This document shows, one piece after another, positions 53,887 to 63,508 of a stretch of DNA of 64,000 bases. Every line of letters starts with the position of its first letter. The stretch's first letter is position 1. The notes beneath the pieces are model-generated. The model did not search any database and was not told the DNA's origin. It saw only the letters and a list, made by a program, of their open reading frames with translations. A program made the translations under genes and the position numbers. The DNA lies in contig WLID01000005.1 of the NCBI GenBank assembly GCA_009702325.1, forward strand, positions 1-64,000, read 5' to 3'. The stretch comes from Actinomycetota bacterium. GTDB lineage: Bacteria; Actinomycetota; Thermoleophilia; Gaiellales; Gaiellaceae.

Positions 53887-55067
53887 ACGAGCTCGAAGCT
53901 TTCGCCATCAACCTCGACCTCCGCACCCTTCTTCGCGCCAGCGGCCTTCAGAGCGGCTTCGAGCTCAGCCTCAGGCGGCGGCGTCCCGACGATGCGGAAG
54001 CCACGGTCGGTTCGGAACAGGCGCCACGTGCGCGTCTTCGGCTTTGGGCGATACACGAGGTAATCAGGGACGTCCTCGGCAGACCGTACGACGACCGCAT
54101 CTTCCGGCACCAGCGAGAAGAGCCTCTTTCGAAAGTCGTCGATCCCGAATCCGGTCGCGCACGACACGTTGAACAACGCGATGATGCGCGGATCGTCGAT
54201 TGTGAACTCCGGGTTAGGCACAAGATCACTCTTGTTCAGCACCACAATCTGCGGCAGGACGTTGAGCCCCTCCCCATACGCCTCAAGCTCCGCGTCAATC
54301 GTTTGCCACTGCTCGTCGGGGGGATTCGACCCGTCGATCACGTGAACAAGGGTGCGTGCGCGCTCGAGGTGCGCGAGGAACTCGTGACCGAGCCCGATAC
54401 CCTCGCTCGCACCCTCAATCAGCCCAGGGACATCCGCAACAACCATCTGCCGTCCGTCAGGGGCCTCAACGGTGCCGAGTACCGGCTGCAACGTCGTGAA
54501 CGGGTACGAGGCGACCTTCGGCCGCGCATTCGAGATCCGCGTGAGGAGCGACGACTTCCCAGCATTTGGAAGCCCAACAAGCGCAGCGTCGGCAAGTAGC
54601 TTCAAGTGCAGCTCGATGTCGAACTCCTCGCCCGACTGACCGATCTCCGCGAAACGCGGCACCTGACGCACCGAGCTCACAAAGCGCGAGTTGCCGCGTC
54701 CACCCTGCCCGCCCTCGGCAATGACGAGTCGCGCACCGGGATGCGCAAGATCGGCCACGAGATCGTCGTCGATGAATACCTGGGTGCCCACCGGCACTTC
54801 GATCGTCACATCGTCACCGTCGGCACCGTGCTTGCGCGCCCCAGTGCCGTTGCCGCCGCGCGTCGCCTCAATTTTGCGGCGACGCTGCAGCGCGCCAAGA
54901 TCGCGAAGGTCGCGATTGGCGAGGAGAACGACATCGCCACCACGGCCACCATCGCCACCGTCCGGGCCACCCTTAGGTACGAACTTCTCGCGCCTAAACG
55001 ACAGGCCGCCGTCGCCACCCTTACCAGCCTTCACATGGAGCGCGGCACGATCACTGAACATCGACAC
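53883..55067 (-). CDS. obg: GTPase Obg/CgtA
   Basis: The 394-residue GTPase has the Gly-rich OBG domain (HVKAGKGGDGGLSFRRE), the G domain (GLPNAGKSSLLTRISNARPK, VADVPGLIEGASEG, LNKSDL) and a C-terminal OCT domain (VYRPKPKTRTW...). It acts in late 50S assembly and stress control. GTG 55067 has AGGGA upstream; ATG two codons later is an alternative start. Confidence 0.96.
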   Translation of the reverse strand: MSMFSDRAALHVKAGKGGDGGLSFRREKFVPKGGPDGGDGGRGGDVVLLANRDLRDLGALQRRRKIEATRGGNGTGARKHGADGDDVTIEVPVGTQVFIDDDLVADLAHPGARLVIAEGGQGGRGNSRFVSSVRQVPRFAEIGQSGEEFDIELHLKLLADAALVGLPNAGKSSLLTRISNARPKVASYPFTTLQPVLGTVEAPDGRQMVVADVPGLIEGASEGIGLGHEFLAHLERARTLVHVIDGSNPPDEQWQTIDAELEAYGEGLNVLPQIVVLNKSDLVPNPEFTIDDPRIIALFNVSCATGFGIDDFRKRLFSLVPEDAVVVRSAEDVPDYLVYRPKPKTRTWRLFRTDRGFRIVGTPPPEAELEAALKAAGAKKGAEVEVDGESFELV

Positions 55068-55143
55068 GGCTGTTCCCTTGGCTCAGAGTGCCATCGGCTT
55101 CCGGACTGCAACACCCCGAGGGGCAGCGGGCCGGAGTCCGGGA

Positions 55144-55398
55144 CTAACCGGCGTCGACGACCGAGATAAAGCGGCGCTCGCCGGAGCGCGTAAACGCGGC
55201 AATACCGTCGCGCATTGCGAAGATGGTGTCGTCCTTGCCGATGTCCGTGCCAGGGCCCGGCCTAAACCGCGTGCCGCGCTGGCGCACGATGATCTGACCG
55301 GTCTTCACGGTCTGGCCGCCAAAGATCTTGACGCCAAGAAACTGGGGGTTAGAGTCGCGGCCGTTCTTCGAAGAGCCGAGACCTTTCTTATGTGCCAT
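55144..55398 (-). CDS. rpmA: 50S ribosomal protein bL27
   Basis: The 84-residue protein begins [20 protein letters not shown] and has [30 protein letters not shown], all typical of bL27. There is no N-terminal cleavable extension as in Firmicutes. It starts immediately after the rplU stop. Confidence 0.97.
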   Translation of the reverse strand: MAHKKGLGSSKNGRDSNPQFLGVKIFGGQTVKTGQIIVRQRGTRFRPGPGTDIGKDDTIFAMRDGIAAFTRSGERRFISVVDAG

Positions 55399-55941
55399 CT
55401 AGCTCTCCTCTCCGCTGGCTGCTGCTTCAAGTGCGGAGAGCGCACCCTTGCGCTTCCCGTGCTCCTGCTCGTAAGCGAGAGCGGCAGCAACCTCATCCTT
55501 GCTCCAGGTCTTCGCACCGGCAGCAACCTCGCCAACCTTCAGGTCGGCGTAGCCCTCGGGCAAACCGGCTGGTGCAACGGCGGCCTCGACAACGGCGGGC
55601 GCCTCAACAACAGCCTCAACCTTCGAAGTCGACTCCGCCTTCGGGGCCTTCGCAGCCTTCTTCTCAACCTTGGCGCCACCGAGAGCGATCTCGATGCGGG
55701 ACTGCGTTGCACGGAAGCCGTTGTGGCGCTTGTAGCCCGTGCGGCGCTTGTACTTACCGATCAGGATCTTCGGGCCACGCATGTGCGTCAGGACGGTTGC
55801 GGTCACCTTCGGCTCGCCGAGGAGAACCTCCGGCTGGAAGGTTGCGCCTTCGTCTGTGGCAACGCGCTCGACGATGAGCGTCTCACCGTGGCGCACACGG
55901 TGCTGCTTGTTACCGACACGGATGATTGAGTAAGCGTCCAT
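55399..55941 (-). CDS. rplU: 50S ribosomal protein bL21 with long C-terminal extension
   Basis: The ATG at 55941 gives [20 protein letters not shown]. Residues 1-100 are a complete bL21 ([21 protein letters not shown] near 75-95). A further 80 residues follow: an Ala/Lys/Glu/Val linker, then a folded-looking segment ([37 protein letters not shown]) similar in pattern to a small helix-hairpin-type tail. Standard bL21 is about 103 residues. It forms rplU-rpmA. Confidence 0.95.
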   Translation of the reverse strand: MDAYSIIRVGNKQHRVRHGETLIVERVATDEGATFQPEVLLGEPKVTATVLTHMRGPKILIGKYKRRTGYKRHNGFRATQSRIEIALGGAKVEKKAAKAPKAESTSKVEAVVEAPAVVEAAVAPAGLPEGYADLKVGEVAAGAKTWSKDEVAAALAYEQEHGKRKGALSALEAAASGEES

Positions 55942-55949
55942 AAGCGTTG

Positions 55950-55971
55950 AAAACGCGGGCGTTGGCCCGCG
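55950..55971 (-). terminator. Hairpin after the RNase E/G gene
   Basis: CGCGGGC (55954-55960) pairs with GCCCGCG (55965-55971), loop GTTG; on the reverse strand it is followed by TTTT (55953-55950). It lies 30 bases past the RNase gene stop and just before rplU, so it could end that transcript or act as an rplU leader element. Confidence 0.5.
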
Positions 55972-56002
55972 AGCCGCAGAAGTGTAGCGGCTAGAGCACC
56001 CT

Positions 56003-59000
56003 CTAGTCCAGGTCACCCCACTCGCTCATCGGAGTGTAGGTGAAATCCGACGCCGGGGCGTCAGTAGCTGGTGCGGGCTTCGGCTTCGACGCTCGCGGCT
56101 TCGGTGTTGCCCGAACCGGCTTGGCAGCAGGGGTTTTGGCAACCTCCGGCGTGGTGGGAGCGTCGGCCACAGGCGTGGTCGAGACGTCAGCACCGTCCTC
56201 AGGTGCGTCACCCGCGTCTGCAGTTCCAGCAGTGCCCGTTCCCGGGCGACGCCGATTGCGGCCGCCACGCGACCCTCGACGCGTGCGCTTCCGAGTGGGC
56301 GTCGTGCCGTCGGTCGCTTCGCCTTCGTCGCCATCGAGGTCGCGACCGGGAACATGAATGACCGGTCCGTCGACCTTGTCGTCTGCGTCTGCAGGTTCCC
56401 GATCGACAGCTGGGGCCGAATCGGCATCGGACACCTCGTCAGATGCGCCCTCCTCAACGGAAGCGCCCTCGATCGGTGTGCCATCGGCAGCGACCGCCGG
56501 ACGCTTGCGACGGTTACGTCCGCCGCGAGACCCGCGCCGTGTGCGCTTTTTCTTCGGCAGCCCGTCGGGGCCAAGCTCGGGGGTCGTTCCGACGGCGTCG
56601 TCTTCGCCGTCGTCGCTGTCGTCGCTGTCACCCGCACCAGCGTCGGCCGAGGCCGTTGCTGGTGCCGGTCGCTTCTGACGCGGCGGCCGTGATGGGCGAG
56701 CAGCGGGACCATCGTCGGTGGCTACGTCTGTCTCCGCGTCAGCGTCTGCCGCAACGTCGTCGCCATCGGCAGCCGTACGTGGAGTCGCAGGACGCCGTGA
56801 GCGCGAGCGTGAGCGTGACGGAGCCTTCGGGGCTACCTGCGCGTCACCGTCGGCACTCGCATCGTCAGCGGACGCGACAGCGTCTTCGTCGGCCGTGTCC
56901 TCGGCAGGCTCGGTTGCGACCGCTGTCTTCGCAGCAGGTTTCCGTACCGGTCGAGTCGGCTTCTCGGCCTCAGCCTCGGCCGTGAGCGGCTGATCGGCCG
57001 CAGAAAGCGCCTCTGTGAGCTCGGCATAGGCCGCTTCGAACCCGACGGCAGCGACCTTGACGGTCACCTTCTTGCCAACGAGCTTCGCCGCGTCGGCGAC
57101 GACAACATCGAAGCCCTTCACCTTGCCGACACCAGCTGTCGCATCGTGCAGGCCAAGCTCGCCGAGCTTCAGCTCGATCTCGTCTCCCGGTGCGACAGGC
57201 GCGTCAGGCGCGATGCGCTCCACGTTGCCCTGGTCGAGCACCCGGAAATGGTCGAGATGTACGTCCTCAAGGCCCACCAAGAAGAACCTGCGCTTCGTCG
57301 ACTCCTCGAGCTCAATCAAGCGCGATGCGGCAGGGCCGGTGACCATTGAGGCAATCCGCCCGCTGACTTCAACCTTGAAGGCCTTCGCCCGCGAACCGGG
57401 TGTGACGAGCTGACGGAGCTTCCGCTCGACCTCAACCGCAGTTGTGGTCTCCGACACGATGATCCCGTCGCCATCGCAGGTCGGACACTTACGTGTCATC
57501 ACTTCACGCGGACCATCGGTCACGTTCTGGCGCGTCATCTCGACAAGGCCAAGCGGGGAGATCTCGACGACGTAGGTCTTCGTCCGGTCGCGCTCGAGCT
57601 CGGTGCGCAGAGCGTCCTCGACCTGGGCGCGGTTCTTCGGATTCGCCATGTCAATGAAGTCGATGACGATGATCCCGCCGATGTCGCGAAGACGGAGCTG
57701 ACGTACGACCTCTTTCACCGCTTCAAGGTTGTTCTTCGTGATCGTGTCTTCGAGACGGCCCGGGCCTGCAGCCTTCTTCGAGCGTGAGCCAACGAACCGG
57801 CCGGTGTTGACGTCGATAACCGTGAACGCCTCGGCGTAGTCGAAGATCAAGTACCCACCTGACGGCAGATCGACGCGCCGGTTGAGTGTCGAGCGAATCT
57901 CGCCGTCGACACCGAAGTGGTTCATCAGGGTCTCGCGTTCCTTCCAGCGAACAACGCGATCGACCATATGCGGTGAGGTCTTCTTGAGGTACCCGACGAT
58001 CCGCTTGTGCGTGCGCTCGTGGTCGACAATCAGCCGCTCGAAATCACCGGTGAAGAGGTCGCGTGTGACGCGCAGCGGCAGCTCTGCCTCCTGGTAGATC
58101 AGCGCGGGAGCGTTCGATGCCTTCGCCTTCGCCTCGATCGTTGCCCACAGCCGCATCAGAAAATCGAGGTCGCGCTCAACGTCCTCAGCCGAAGCACCTT
58201 CTGCAGCCGTCCGAACGATGACGCCGCCATCCTTGGGTGCGATCTCCTTGAGGATCGCCTTCAGACGGTTGCGCTCGTCATCTTCGAGACGACGCGAGAC
58301 TCCAAGGCCCTCACCCTGCGGAACGAACACGACGAACCGTCCGGGCAGCGAAATCTCGGTCGTGAGACGCGCGCCCTTCGTCTTCATCGGATCCTTAACC
58401 GCTTGCACGAGGATCGTCTGCCCCTTCTGGATCAGGTCAGTGATCTTGCGTGCGCCCTTGCGGCCTTCCAGCTCGGGGCCAACGATCTCGTCGACGTAGA
58501 GAAAGCCGTTCTTCTCAAGGCCGATCTCGACGAATGCCGCCTCCATGCCCGGAAGCACATTGTCGACAGTGCCGAGATAGATGTTGCCCGCGATCGAGCG
58601 ATGCTCAGGTCGTTCGAGGTAGACCTCGGCGACGACGTCATCCTCCAACACGGCCACGCGCTTCTCACCCGCATCGACTGAAATCAGAAGTTCGCGCTTC
58701 GCCTTCGGGAGCGGCGCCCGACGCGGTGGCGTGCGGCGCTGGCGCCCACGGCCAGAACGGGAATCGTCACGGCTCCGGCCCGATGACCCGCCCTCTTCCT
58801 TCGTCTCACCGCTGCCGGCTGACCGTCCGCGACCACGTGATGAGGACGATCGGGCTGGCCGCTCTGCCGCGGCTTCTGCTGGACGCTCAGAAGTGCCCTC
58901 GTCACCTTCAGCCTCGTCGCCGTCGGCGTCGTCGTCTGACCCACCATCGGCACCCGTGGTGCCCGGCTTGCGCTTCCGCCCGCGTCCGCCGCGACTACCG

Positions 59001-59200
59001 CGGCGCCGCTTGCGCGGTGCAGTACCGGTGGTCTCGCTGGAATCGCTTGCTTCAGGTTCGTTCTCCCCGCCATCTACAGAGGTCGATACTTCGACCTCGA
59101 CAGCGGGGGTTACATCATGTTCGGGCTCTGCCGGAGCGGCGGCCGCAGGCGGCGCCGTCCCCTGACTCTTCGGCGATCGCCGAAAAAACGGTAGCGGCAA
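56003..59200 (-). CDS. rne: Ribonuclease E/G with basic RG-rich arms and TRAM-like domain
   Basis: The TTG at 59200 follows GAGGAG seven bases upstream, giving 1065 residues. Residues up to about 165 are acidic with an RKRRRGSRGGRGRKRK block. Next come the S1/RNase core (VDAGEKRVAVLEDDVVAEVY, VIDVNTGRFVGS with catalytic Asp, IIVIDFIDM with the second Asp), the Zn-link CPTCDGDG, and a segment KVKGFDVVVADAAKLVG that looks like a TRAM domain. The last 350 residues are low-complexity with two more RTRRGSRGGRNRR blocks. It initiates mRNA decay and rRNA maturation. Confidence 0.93.
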   Translation of the reverse strand: MPLPFFRRSPKSQGTAPPAAAAPAEPEHDVTPAVEVEVSTSVDGGENEPEASDSSETTGTAPRKRRRGSRGGRGRKRKPGTTGADGGSDDDADGDEAEGDEGTSERPAEAAAERPARSSSSRGRGRSAGSGETKEEGGSSGRSRDDSRSGRGRQRRTPPRRAPLPKAKRELLISVDAGEKRVAVLEDDVVAEVYLERPEHRSIAGNIYLGTVDNVLPGMEAAFVEIGLEKNGFLYVDEIVGPELEGRKGARKITDLIQKGQTILVQAVKDPMKTKGARLTTEISLPGRFVVFVPQGEGLGVSRRLEDDERNRLKAILKEIAPKDGGVIVRTAAEGASAEDVERDLDFLMRLWATIEAKAKASNAPALIYQEAELPLRVTRDLFTGDFERLIVDHERTHKRIVGYLKKTSPHMVDRVVRWKERETLMNHFGVDGEIRSTLNRRVDLPSGGYLIFDYAEAFTVIDVNTGRFVGSRSKKAAGPGRLEDTITKNNLEAVKEVVRQLRLRDIGGIIVIDFIDMANPKNRAQVEDALRTELERDRTKTYVVEISPLGLVEMTRQNVTDGPREVMTRKCPTCDGDGIIVSETTTAVEVERKLRQLVTPGSRAKAFKVEVSGRIASMVTGPAASRLIELEESTKRRFFLVGLEDVHLDHFRVLDQGNVERIAPDAPVAPGDEIELKLGELGLHDATAGVGKVKGFDVVVADAAKLVGKKVTVKVAAVGFEAAYAELTEALSAADQPLTAEAEAEKPTRPVRKPAAKTAVATEPAEDTADEDAVASADDASADGDAQVAPKAPSRSRSRSRRPATPRTAADGDDVAADADAETDVATDDGPAARPSRPPRQKRPAPATASADAGAGDSDDSDDGEDDAVGTTPELGPDGLPKKKRTRRGSRGGRNRRKRPAVAADGTPIEGASVEEGASDEVSDADSAPAVDREPADADDKVDGPVIHVPGRDLDGDEGEATDGTTPTRKRTRRGSRGGRNRRRPGTGTAGTADAGDAPEDGADVSTTPVADAPTTPEVAKTPAAKPVRATPKPRASKPKPAPATDAPASDFTYTPMSEWGDLD

Positions 59201-59317
59201 GGAAACACTCCTCGGATAGGCGCGCGCGCTGCCCGTCAAACGGGCGCGCGTCGCGGATGAATGTGGAAAGGCTTGGCATGGCCTCCTCGGAGCGTATCAG
59301 TGCGACGACCAGCAGAT

Positions 59318-59524
59318 TTACGCCGCGTCAACGAGTGGCTCAAGGCGCGCCTTGCGGGCACGGATTGAGCGGAGGCGCTGCGAGAGTTGTGCCCATGCCC
59401 ACGGCTCGATCTCCGCGTACCGCGTGGCGGTGAGACCTTGGGTGGCCTCGAGGTACTCAAACCAGCAGTCCGCCTCCTCGATCATGAGAAGTTCGTGTGC
59501 TTCTTGGTTGCCAGTTGGTGCCAT
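59318..59524 (-). CDS. Small charged hypothetical protein
   Basis: The 68-residue protein has a good ribosome site (GGAGG, eight bases before ATG) and a helical Trp- and Glu-rich sequence (EEADCWFEYLEATQGLTATR, EPWAWAQLSQRLRSIRAR). Composition looks coding and it resembles short actinobacterial hypotheticals. No family is recognised. It lies alone between the RNase and DUF697-like genes. Confidence 0.65.
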   Translation of the reverse strand: MAPTGNQEAHELLMIEEADCWFEYLEATQGLTATRYAEIEPWAWAQLSQRLRSIRARKARLEPLVDAA

Positions 59525-59580
59525 CGGGACCCACCTCCTCGTCGGTTGGAGGAAGGGTAGGTCCTGGTCCGGACGGACCC

Positions 59581-60330
59581 CTACTTGGGGTCGATTGCAA
59601 AGCGGCGGCGCGCCGCCTCACCGACTGCGCGTGTGCCGGCAAACGCGACAGCGCCGCGTGTGGCGAACGTGCCGACCCGCACAACCGATGTGATCCGACG
59701 AGCGGCGGCCCGGAAGCCATAGGCCGCGCCAACAACGCCTGCAGCTTCCGGAAGCAGCGCGGTGCCGACCTCATGACCGTAGACACCTGCGATGCGCAAC
59801 ACGAGACGAAGCTGGTTGAGCGTCAAGATGGGGAAGTCGACACCCGGGATCCACACCGCTGCCGCGATCGTCGCGTTTCGGACACTCGCGCGCCGGATCA
59901 TCTCGTCGAGGACAGGCTCACGCAGCACGGGGAGCGCTGCACCCAGTGCCGCACCGTCGTCACCAAGGATGTGAGCGATCTTCGCGGCGACCGCTTCGAC
60001 CGGCAGACCGCTTCCCCGCTCGACGCGAACGATTGACGTGTCGAGAACGTACGGGACGCTGTCTGCTTCCGTGACCGCGATGATCGGAACGCGCGCCCGG
60101 AAAGCCGCCCGCAGGCGATCCTCGTCGGGCTCACCGAGCCACACAAGTACAGCAGCTCCCTCGACCCCACCGTTCTCGCGGACAAGCGACTGCGACCCGC
60201 CTGCGGCGAGGCCTCGGGCAAGCGCTCCTTGCAGCTCACGGGCGCCACCGAGCACGACCGGTCGTGCCGCCCCCACACGGGCCTCTTTGGCAAGGCGCAT
60301 CAGCGTCCGTGGCGCGAACGGAAGGCTCAT
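59581..60330 (-). CDS. DUF697/YcjF-like membrane-associated protein
   Basis: The 249-residue protein has an N-terminal Rossmann-like part (VVLGGARELQGALARGLAAG, VLVWLGEPDEDRLRAAFRA) and a C-terminal DUF697-like region (RRASVRNATIAAAVWIPGVD, PILTLNQLRLVLRIAGVYGH, AAYGFRAAARRI). DUF697 proteins sit at the membrane with unknown function. The ATG shares a base with the rodA stop (TGATG), so it belongs to the PBP2-RodA operon. Confidence 0.72.
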   Translation of the reverse strand: MSLPFAPRTLMRLAKEARVGAARPVVLGGARELQGALARGLAAGGSQSLVRENGGVEGAAVLVWLGEPDEDRLRAAFRARVPIIAVTEADSVPYVLDTSIVRVERGSGLPVEAVAAKIAHILGDDGAALGAALPVLREPVLDEMIRRASVRNATIAAAVWIPGVDFPILTLNQLRLVLRIAGVYGHEVGTALLPEAAGVVGAAYGFRAAARRITSVVRVGTFATRGAVAFAGTRAVGEAARRRFAIDPK

Positions 60331-61505
60331 CAGCGCCGCCGCCCACCACGCGCGTGAATCGCCTGCAGCACACCCATCGCCGTCAGGTTGGTGATCATCG
60401 ACGAGCCGCCAACCGACACAAACGGCAACGGGATGCCGGTGATCGGCGCCACACCAATCGTCATACCAACGTTGACGAACACCTGGAATAAGAAGGCAGA
60501 GACAAGCGATCCTGCCGCGATAGCGCAGAAGAGATCACGTGCCCCGGTGACGATCTTCAGACCGCGCCACACGATGAGCAGATAGAGCATCAGCAACGTC
60601 ACCGCACCAAAGAACCCGCGCTGCTCGGCAAGCGACGCGAACGCGAAGTCGGTCGCATGCTCCGGGAGGTAGTCGAGGCGTGTCTGCGTTGCCCCCGCGA
60701 CACCGCGCCCGCGGAGCCCACCCGACCCGACGGTGGTGATCGACTGGTTGATGTTGTAGGTCGTCCCGCGCGGATCCGACGACGGATCGGTGAATCCGAT
60801 GAGTCGCTGCTGTTGGTAGGGCTTCAGCACGTTCACGCCAACCGCAGGTAGCCACCAGAGCACTGAGAGGATCAGGACGAGACCGAGCGAGCCGATCGCT
60901 GCCAGATGCGACCACCGCATGCCCGAGAGGAAGAGGGCTGCACCGAGCGTCGCGGCGTAGACGAGGGCTGTGCCGATGTCGGGCTGCACGAACACGAGGC
61001 CGATCGGCAGCGCAGCGACCACGATGGTCTGCAGCGGCGTGCGCACCCCTTCGATGCGGCGAGCTCGCTCGGCAAGAAAGCCGGCGAGGAAGAGTGCCAT
61101 CAACACCTTCCCGAACTCCGACGGCTGGAAACGGAAGAACCCGACGTCAATCCAACGACGCGAGCCGCGCGTGGCGACACCGAGCGCGAGCACGACCACC
61201 ATCATCGAGACCATTCCCGCGTAGATCAGCCGGGAGTACCTGCGGTAAAGCGAGGGATCGATGAACAGCGCAATGAGGAACAGCACCCCGCCCATGCCTG
61301 CGTAGATCGACTGCCGTACAAACGCGCTACCGCCCGGGTCGTTCTGGGTGATGCCGTCGATCGCGAGCAACCCGTAGGCGAGCGTGGCGGCGACCGCCGC
61401 CAGCAGGATCCAGTCGAGGCGACGAACAACGGCCACCGCCCCGTGCACGTCGTCACGACGTCGACCGAGGCCGCGAGCGCGGGTGTCAACAGCTTCGATC
61501 GCCAT
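60330..61505 (-). CDS. rodA: Rod shape-determining SEDS glycosyltransferase RodA
   Basis: The 391-residue protein has ten membrane segments and SEDS motifs (RRWIDVGFFRFQPSEFGKVLM with the catalytic-region Glu, FVQPDIGTALVY, LPEHATDFAFASLAEQRGF, GMTIGVAPITGIPLPFVSVGGSS). It polymerises peptidoglycan in lateral wall growth with PBP2. It is coupled to both neighbours by TGATG overlaps. Confidence 0.96.
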   Translation of the reverse strand: MAIEAVDTRARGLGRRRDDVHGAVAVVRRLDWILLAAVAATLAYGLLAIDGITQNDPGGSAFVRQSIYAGMGGVLFLIALFIDPSLYRRYSRLIYAGMVSMMVVVLALGVATRGSRRWIDVGFFRFQPSEFGKVLMALFLAGFLAERARRIEGVRTPLQTIVVAALPIGLVFVQPDIGTALVYAATLGAALFLSGMRWSHLAAIGSLGLVLILSVLWWLPAVGVNVLKPYQQQRLIGFTDPSSDPRGTTYNINQSITTVGSGGLRGRGVAGATQTRLDYLPEHATDFAFASLAEQRGFFGAVTLLMLYLLIVWRGLKIVTGARDLFCAIAAGSLVSAFLFQVFVNVGMTIGVAPITGIPLPFVSVGGSSMITNLTAMGVLQAIHARGGRRR

Positions 61506-63508
61506 CAGTCGGTCTTGTGGGTCGTGAGAACGCCGTGCTTATGGAAGTACTTCTCAAACACCCGCAGCGCCGCCGGGGCCGCTGCGGTGCCGCCATGGCC
61601 ACCATTCTCGATCACGGCGCACACCGCGATCGACGGCGATTCGGTGGGCCCATAGCCGCACCACCACGACTGGTTGAGCTTCAACGGGTGCGGATATCCC
61701 GGCAGCGAGATCAGCTTCTCGGCCGTGCCGGTCTTTCCGGCGATCGACACGGGGAACGAGCCGAACACACCCGATGACGTGCCGGTTGTCCCGTGGGTGC
61801 CCGCATAGAGCCCCTGCTGCACCGCTGCGAGTGCTGCCGGATCGATTCCGGTGTCTGTCGGCACGGGTGGAGTGAAGGAGCGGAGCACCGTCGGGTTCGA
61901 CGGAGTGCTCGTCTCCTGCTCGACGTCCTCAACGATGTGTGGGGTCACGAGACGACCGCCGTTTGCGAGCAGCGCGTAGAAGCGCGTCATCTGCAACGGC
62001 GTCACTTCAACGTCGCCCTGGCCGATCGCAAGCTGCACCGAATAACCCGGCTTCCACACACGGTCGACAGCCGTGAACGGCTTGCCGGTAAATGTCTTGC
62101 GACGCCACTCTGGTGTTGGCACAAGGCCTGATGCTTCCGGGCCAAGGTCGACCCCAGTTGGTGCTCCGAACCCAAAGCGCGCAGCCCACGCCTGCAAGGG
62201 GTGACCGCGCGTCGCGGGCAGCTTGTAGAAGTCGTAACCCAGTTGGTAGAAGTAGGTGTCGCACGACTCGGCAAGCGCCTCCGGCAGCTCCATCCAGTGA
62301 TTGACGTTCGGATCCCAGTTGTGGAAGAGCTGACCGACACCCGTCTGTCCCTTGACCTTGAAGTCGGGTGAGCAGAGCAGCGAGGAGTACGGCGACAAGA
62401 TGTGTTCCTGCATTGCAGCGAGAGCCGTAACCGGCTTCCACGTCGAGCCAGGCGGGTAGGTCACGGAGAGCGCACGGTCGAGGCCCGGGAAGTTGTCCTT
62501 CGCGGCCACGACCTGATTCTGGAGCGGGGCAAGCTTCTTTGGATCACGACTCACGTACACCGACGGCTGGTAGGTCGGGTATGACGCGAGCGCCAAGATC
62601 GAGCCGTCGCGCGGATCGATCGCAACGATCGCGCCGCCGTCGGCGTACGGCTCGCTGTTCTGGCGCGCCAGCGTAATTCCGTACTTCAACGCGCGCTCGG
62701 CCGCACGTTGCAGCCCGATGTCGATGGTGAGGCGGAGCGCGTTGCCGGGGCGCGGGTTGACCTTCGGTGTGATCGCGCTCGTCGGTCGCCCACGTGAGTC
62801 GACGGTGAGCTGCGCCGTGCCGTCATGACCGCGGAGATAGATGTCGTATTCCGACTCCACCCCGGCCTGTCCGATGATGTCTCCCAACGCGTAGCCCTGA
62901 CCGCTCTGCGCATCGAGCTGGGTCTGGTTGATCTCACCGACGTATCCGAGGAAGTGGGCGCCGAGCGACTCGTACCGGTAGCGCCGCAGGAAGCTGTCAG
63001 CCAACTGCACACCTGGGAACTGGAGTTGATGTTCCTTGAGATAGGCGATCTGGTCGTCGTGTACACCCCGCACAAGGATCACCGGGGTCAGCGGATCCTG
63101 CGCGTAGGGCTTGATCTTCGCGAGGATCTCCTTGAGGGACAGGTGCGTGATCGCCGCAAGCGCCTTAAGTTCCGCCTTCTGGGCCGGCCAGGTCTTCGGC
63201 AGGTCGGCGGGCCACACCTCAAGGCTCGTACCCGCAACGTTCGACACGAGCACATGCCCATATCGGTCGAGCACCACGCCGCGCGGTGCGTCGATCTGAA
63301 TCGTCCGCACGCGGTTCTGCGTGGCTTGGGCGAGGTACTTGTCGCCCGAGAGCACCTGCAGCGCCCACAGCCGCAGAATGAGCACCGCGAAGATGCCGAG
63401 TGCGGCGAAGCCAACGATTGCCACCCGGAGCGCCGTCTGCGGTGTCAGACGATACGGCTCTTCGACGCGCGGGTCGCCCGGCACAAAGCGACCGAGACGT
63501 GAGCTCAA
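61505..63508 (-). CDS. mrdA: Penicillin-binding protein 2 (MrdA)
   Basis: The 667-residue class B PBP has one N-terminal membrane helix, the pedestal domain (VRTIQIDAPRGVVLDRYGH, YRYESLGAHFLGYVGEI) and the transpeptidase domain with YPPGSTWKPVTA (Ser-x-x-Lys), AESCDTYFYQLG (SxN variant SCD) and AGKTGTAE. It cross-links peptidoglycan with RodA. The start overlaps the mreD stop by four bases. Confidence 0.96.
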   Translation of the reverse strand: MSSRLGRFVPGDPRVEEPYRLTPQTALRVAIVGFAALGIFAVLILRLWALQVLSGDKYLAQATQNRVRTIQIDAPRGVVLDRYGHVLVSNVAGTSLEVWPADLPKTWPAQKAELKALAAITHLSLKEILAKIKPYAQDPLTPVILVRGVHDDQIAYLKEHQLQFPGVQLADSFLRRYRYESLGAHFLGYVGEINQTQLDAQSGQGYALGDIIGQAGVESEYDIYLRGHDGTAQLTVDSRGRPTSAITPKVNPRPGNALRLTIDIGLQRAAERALKYGITLARQNSEPYADGGAIVAIDPRDGSILALASYPTYQPSVYVSRDPKKLAPLQNQVVAAKDNFPGLDRALSVTYPPGSTWKPVTALAAMQEHILSPYSSLLCSPDFKVKGQTGVGQLFHNWDPNVNHWMELPEALAESCDTYFYQLGYDFYKLPATRGHPLQAWAARFGFGAPTGVDLGPEASGLVPTPEWRRKTFTGKPFTAVDRVWKPGYSVQLAIGQGDVEVTPLQMTRFYALLANGGRLVTPHIVEDVEQETSTPSNPTVLRSFTPPVPTDTGIDPAALAAVQQGLYAGTHGTTGTSSGVFGSFPVSIAGKTGTAEKLISLPGYPHPLKLNQSWWCGYGPTESPSIAVCAVIENGGHGGTAAAPAALRVFEKYFHKHGVLTTHKTD

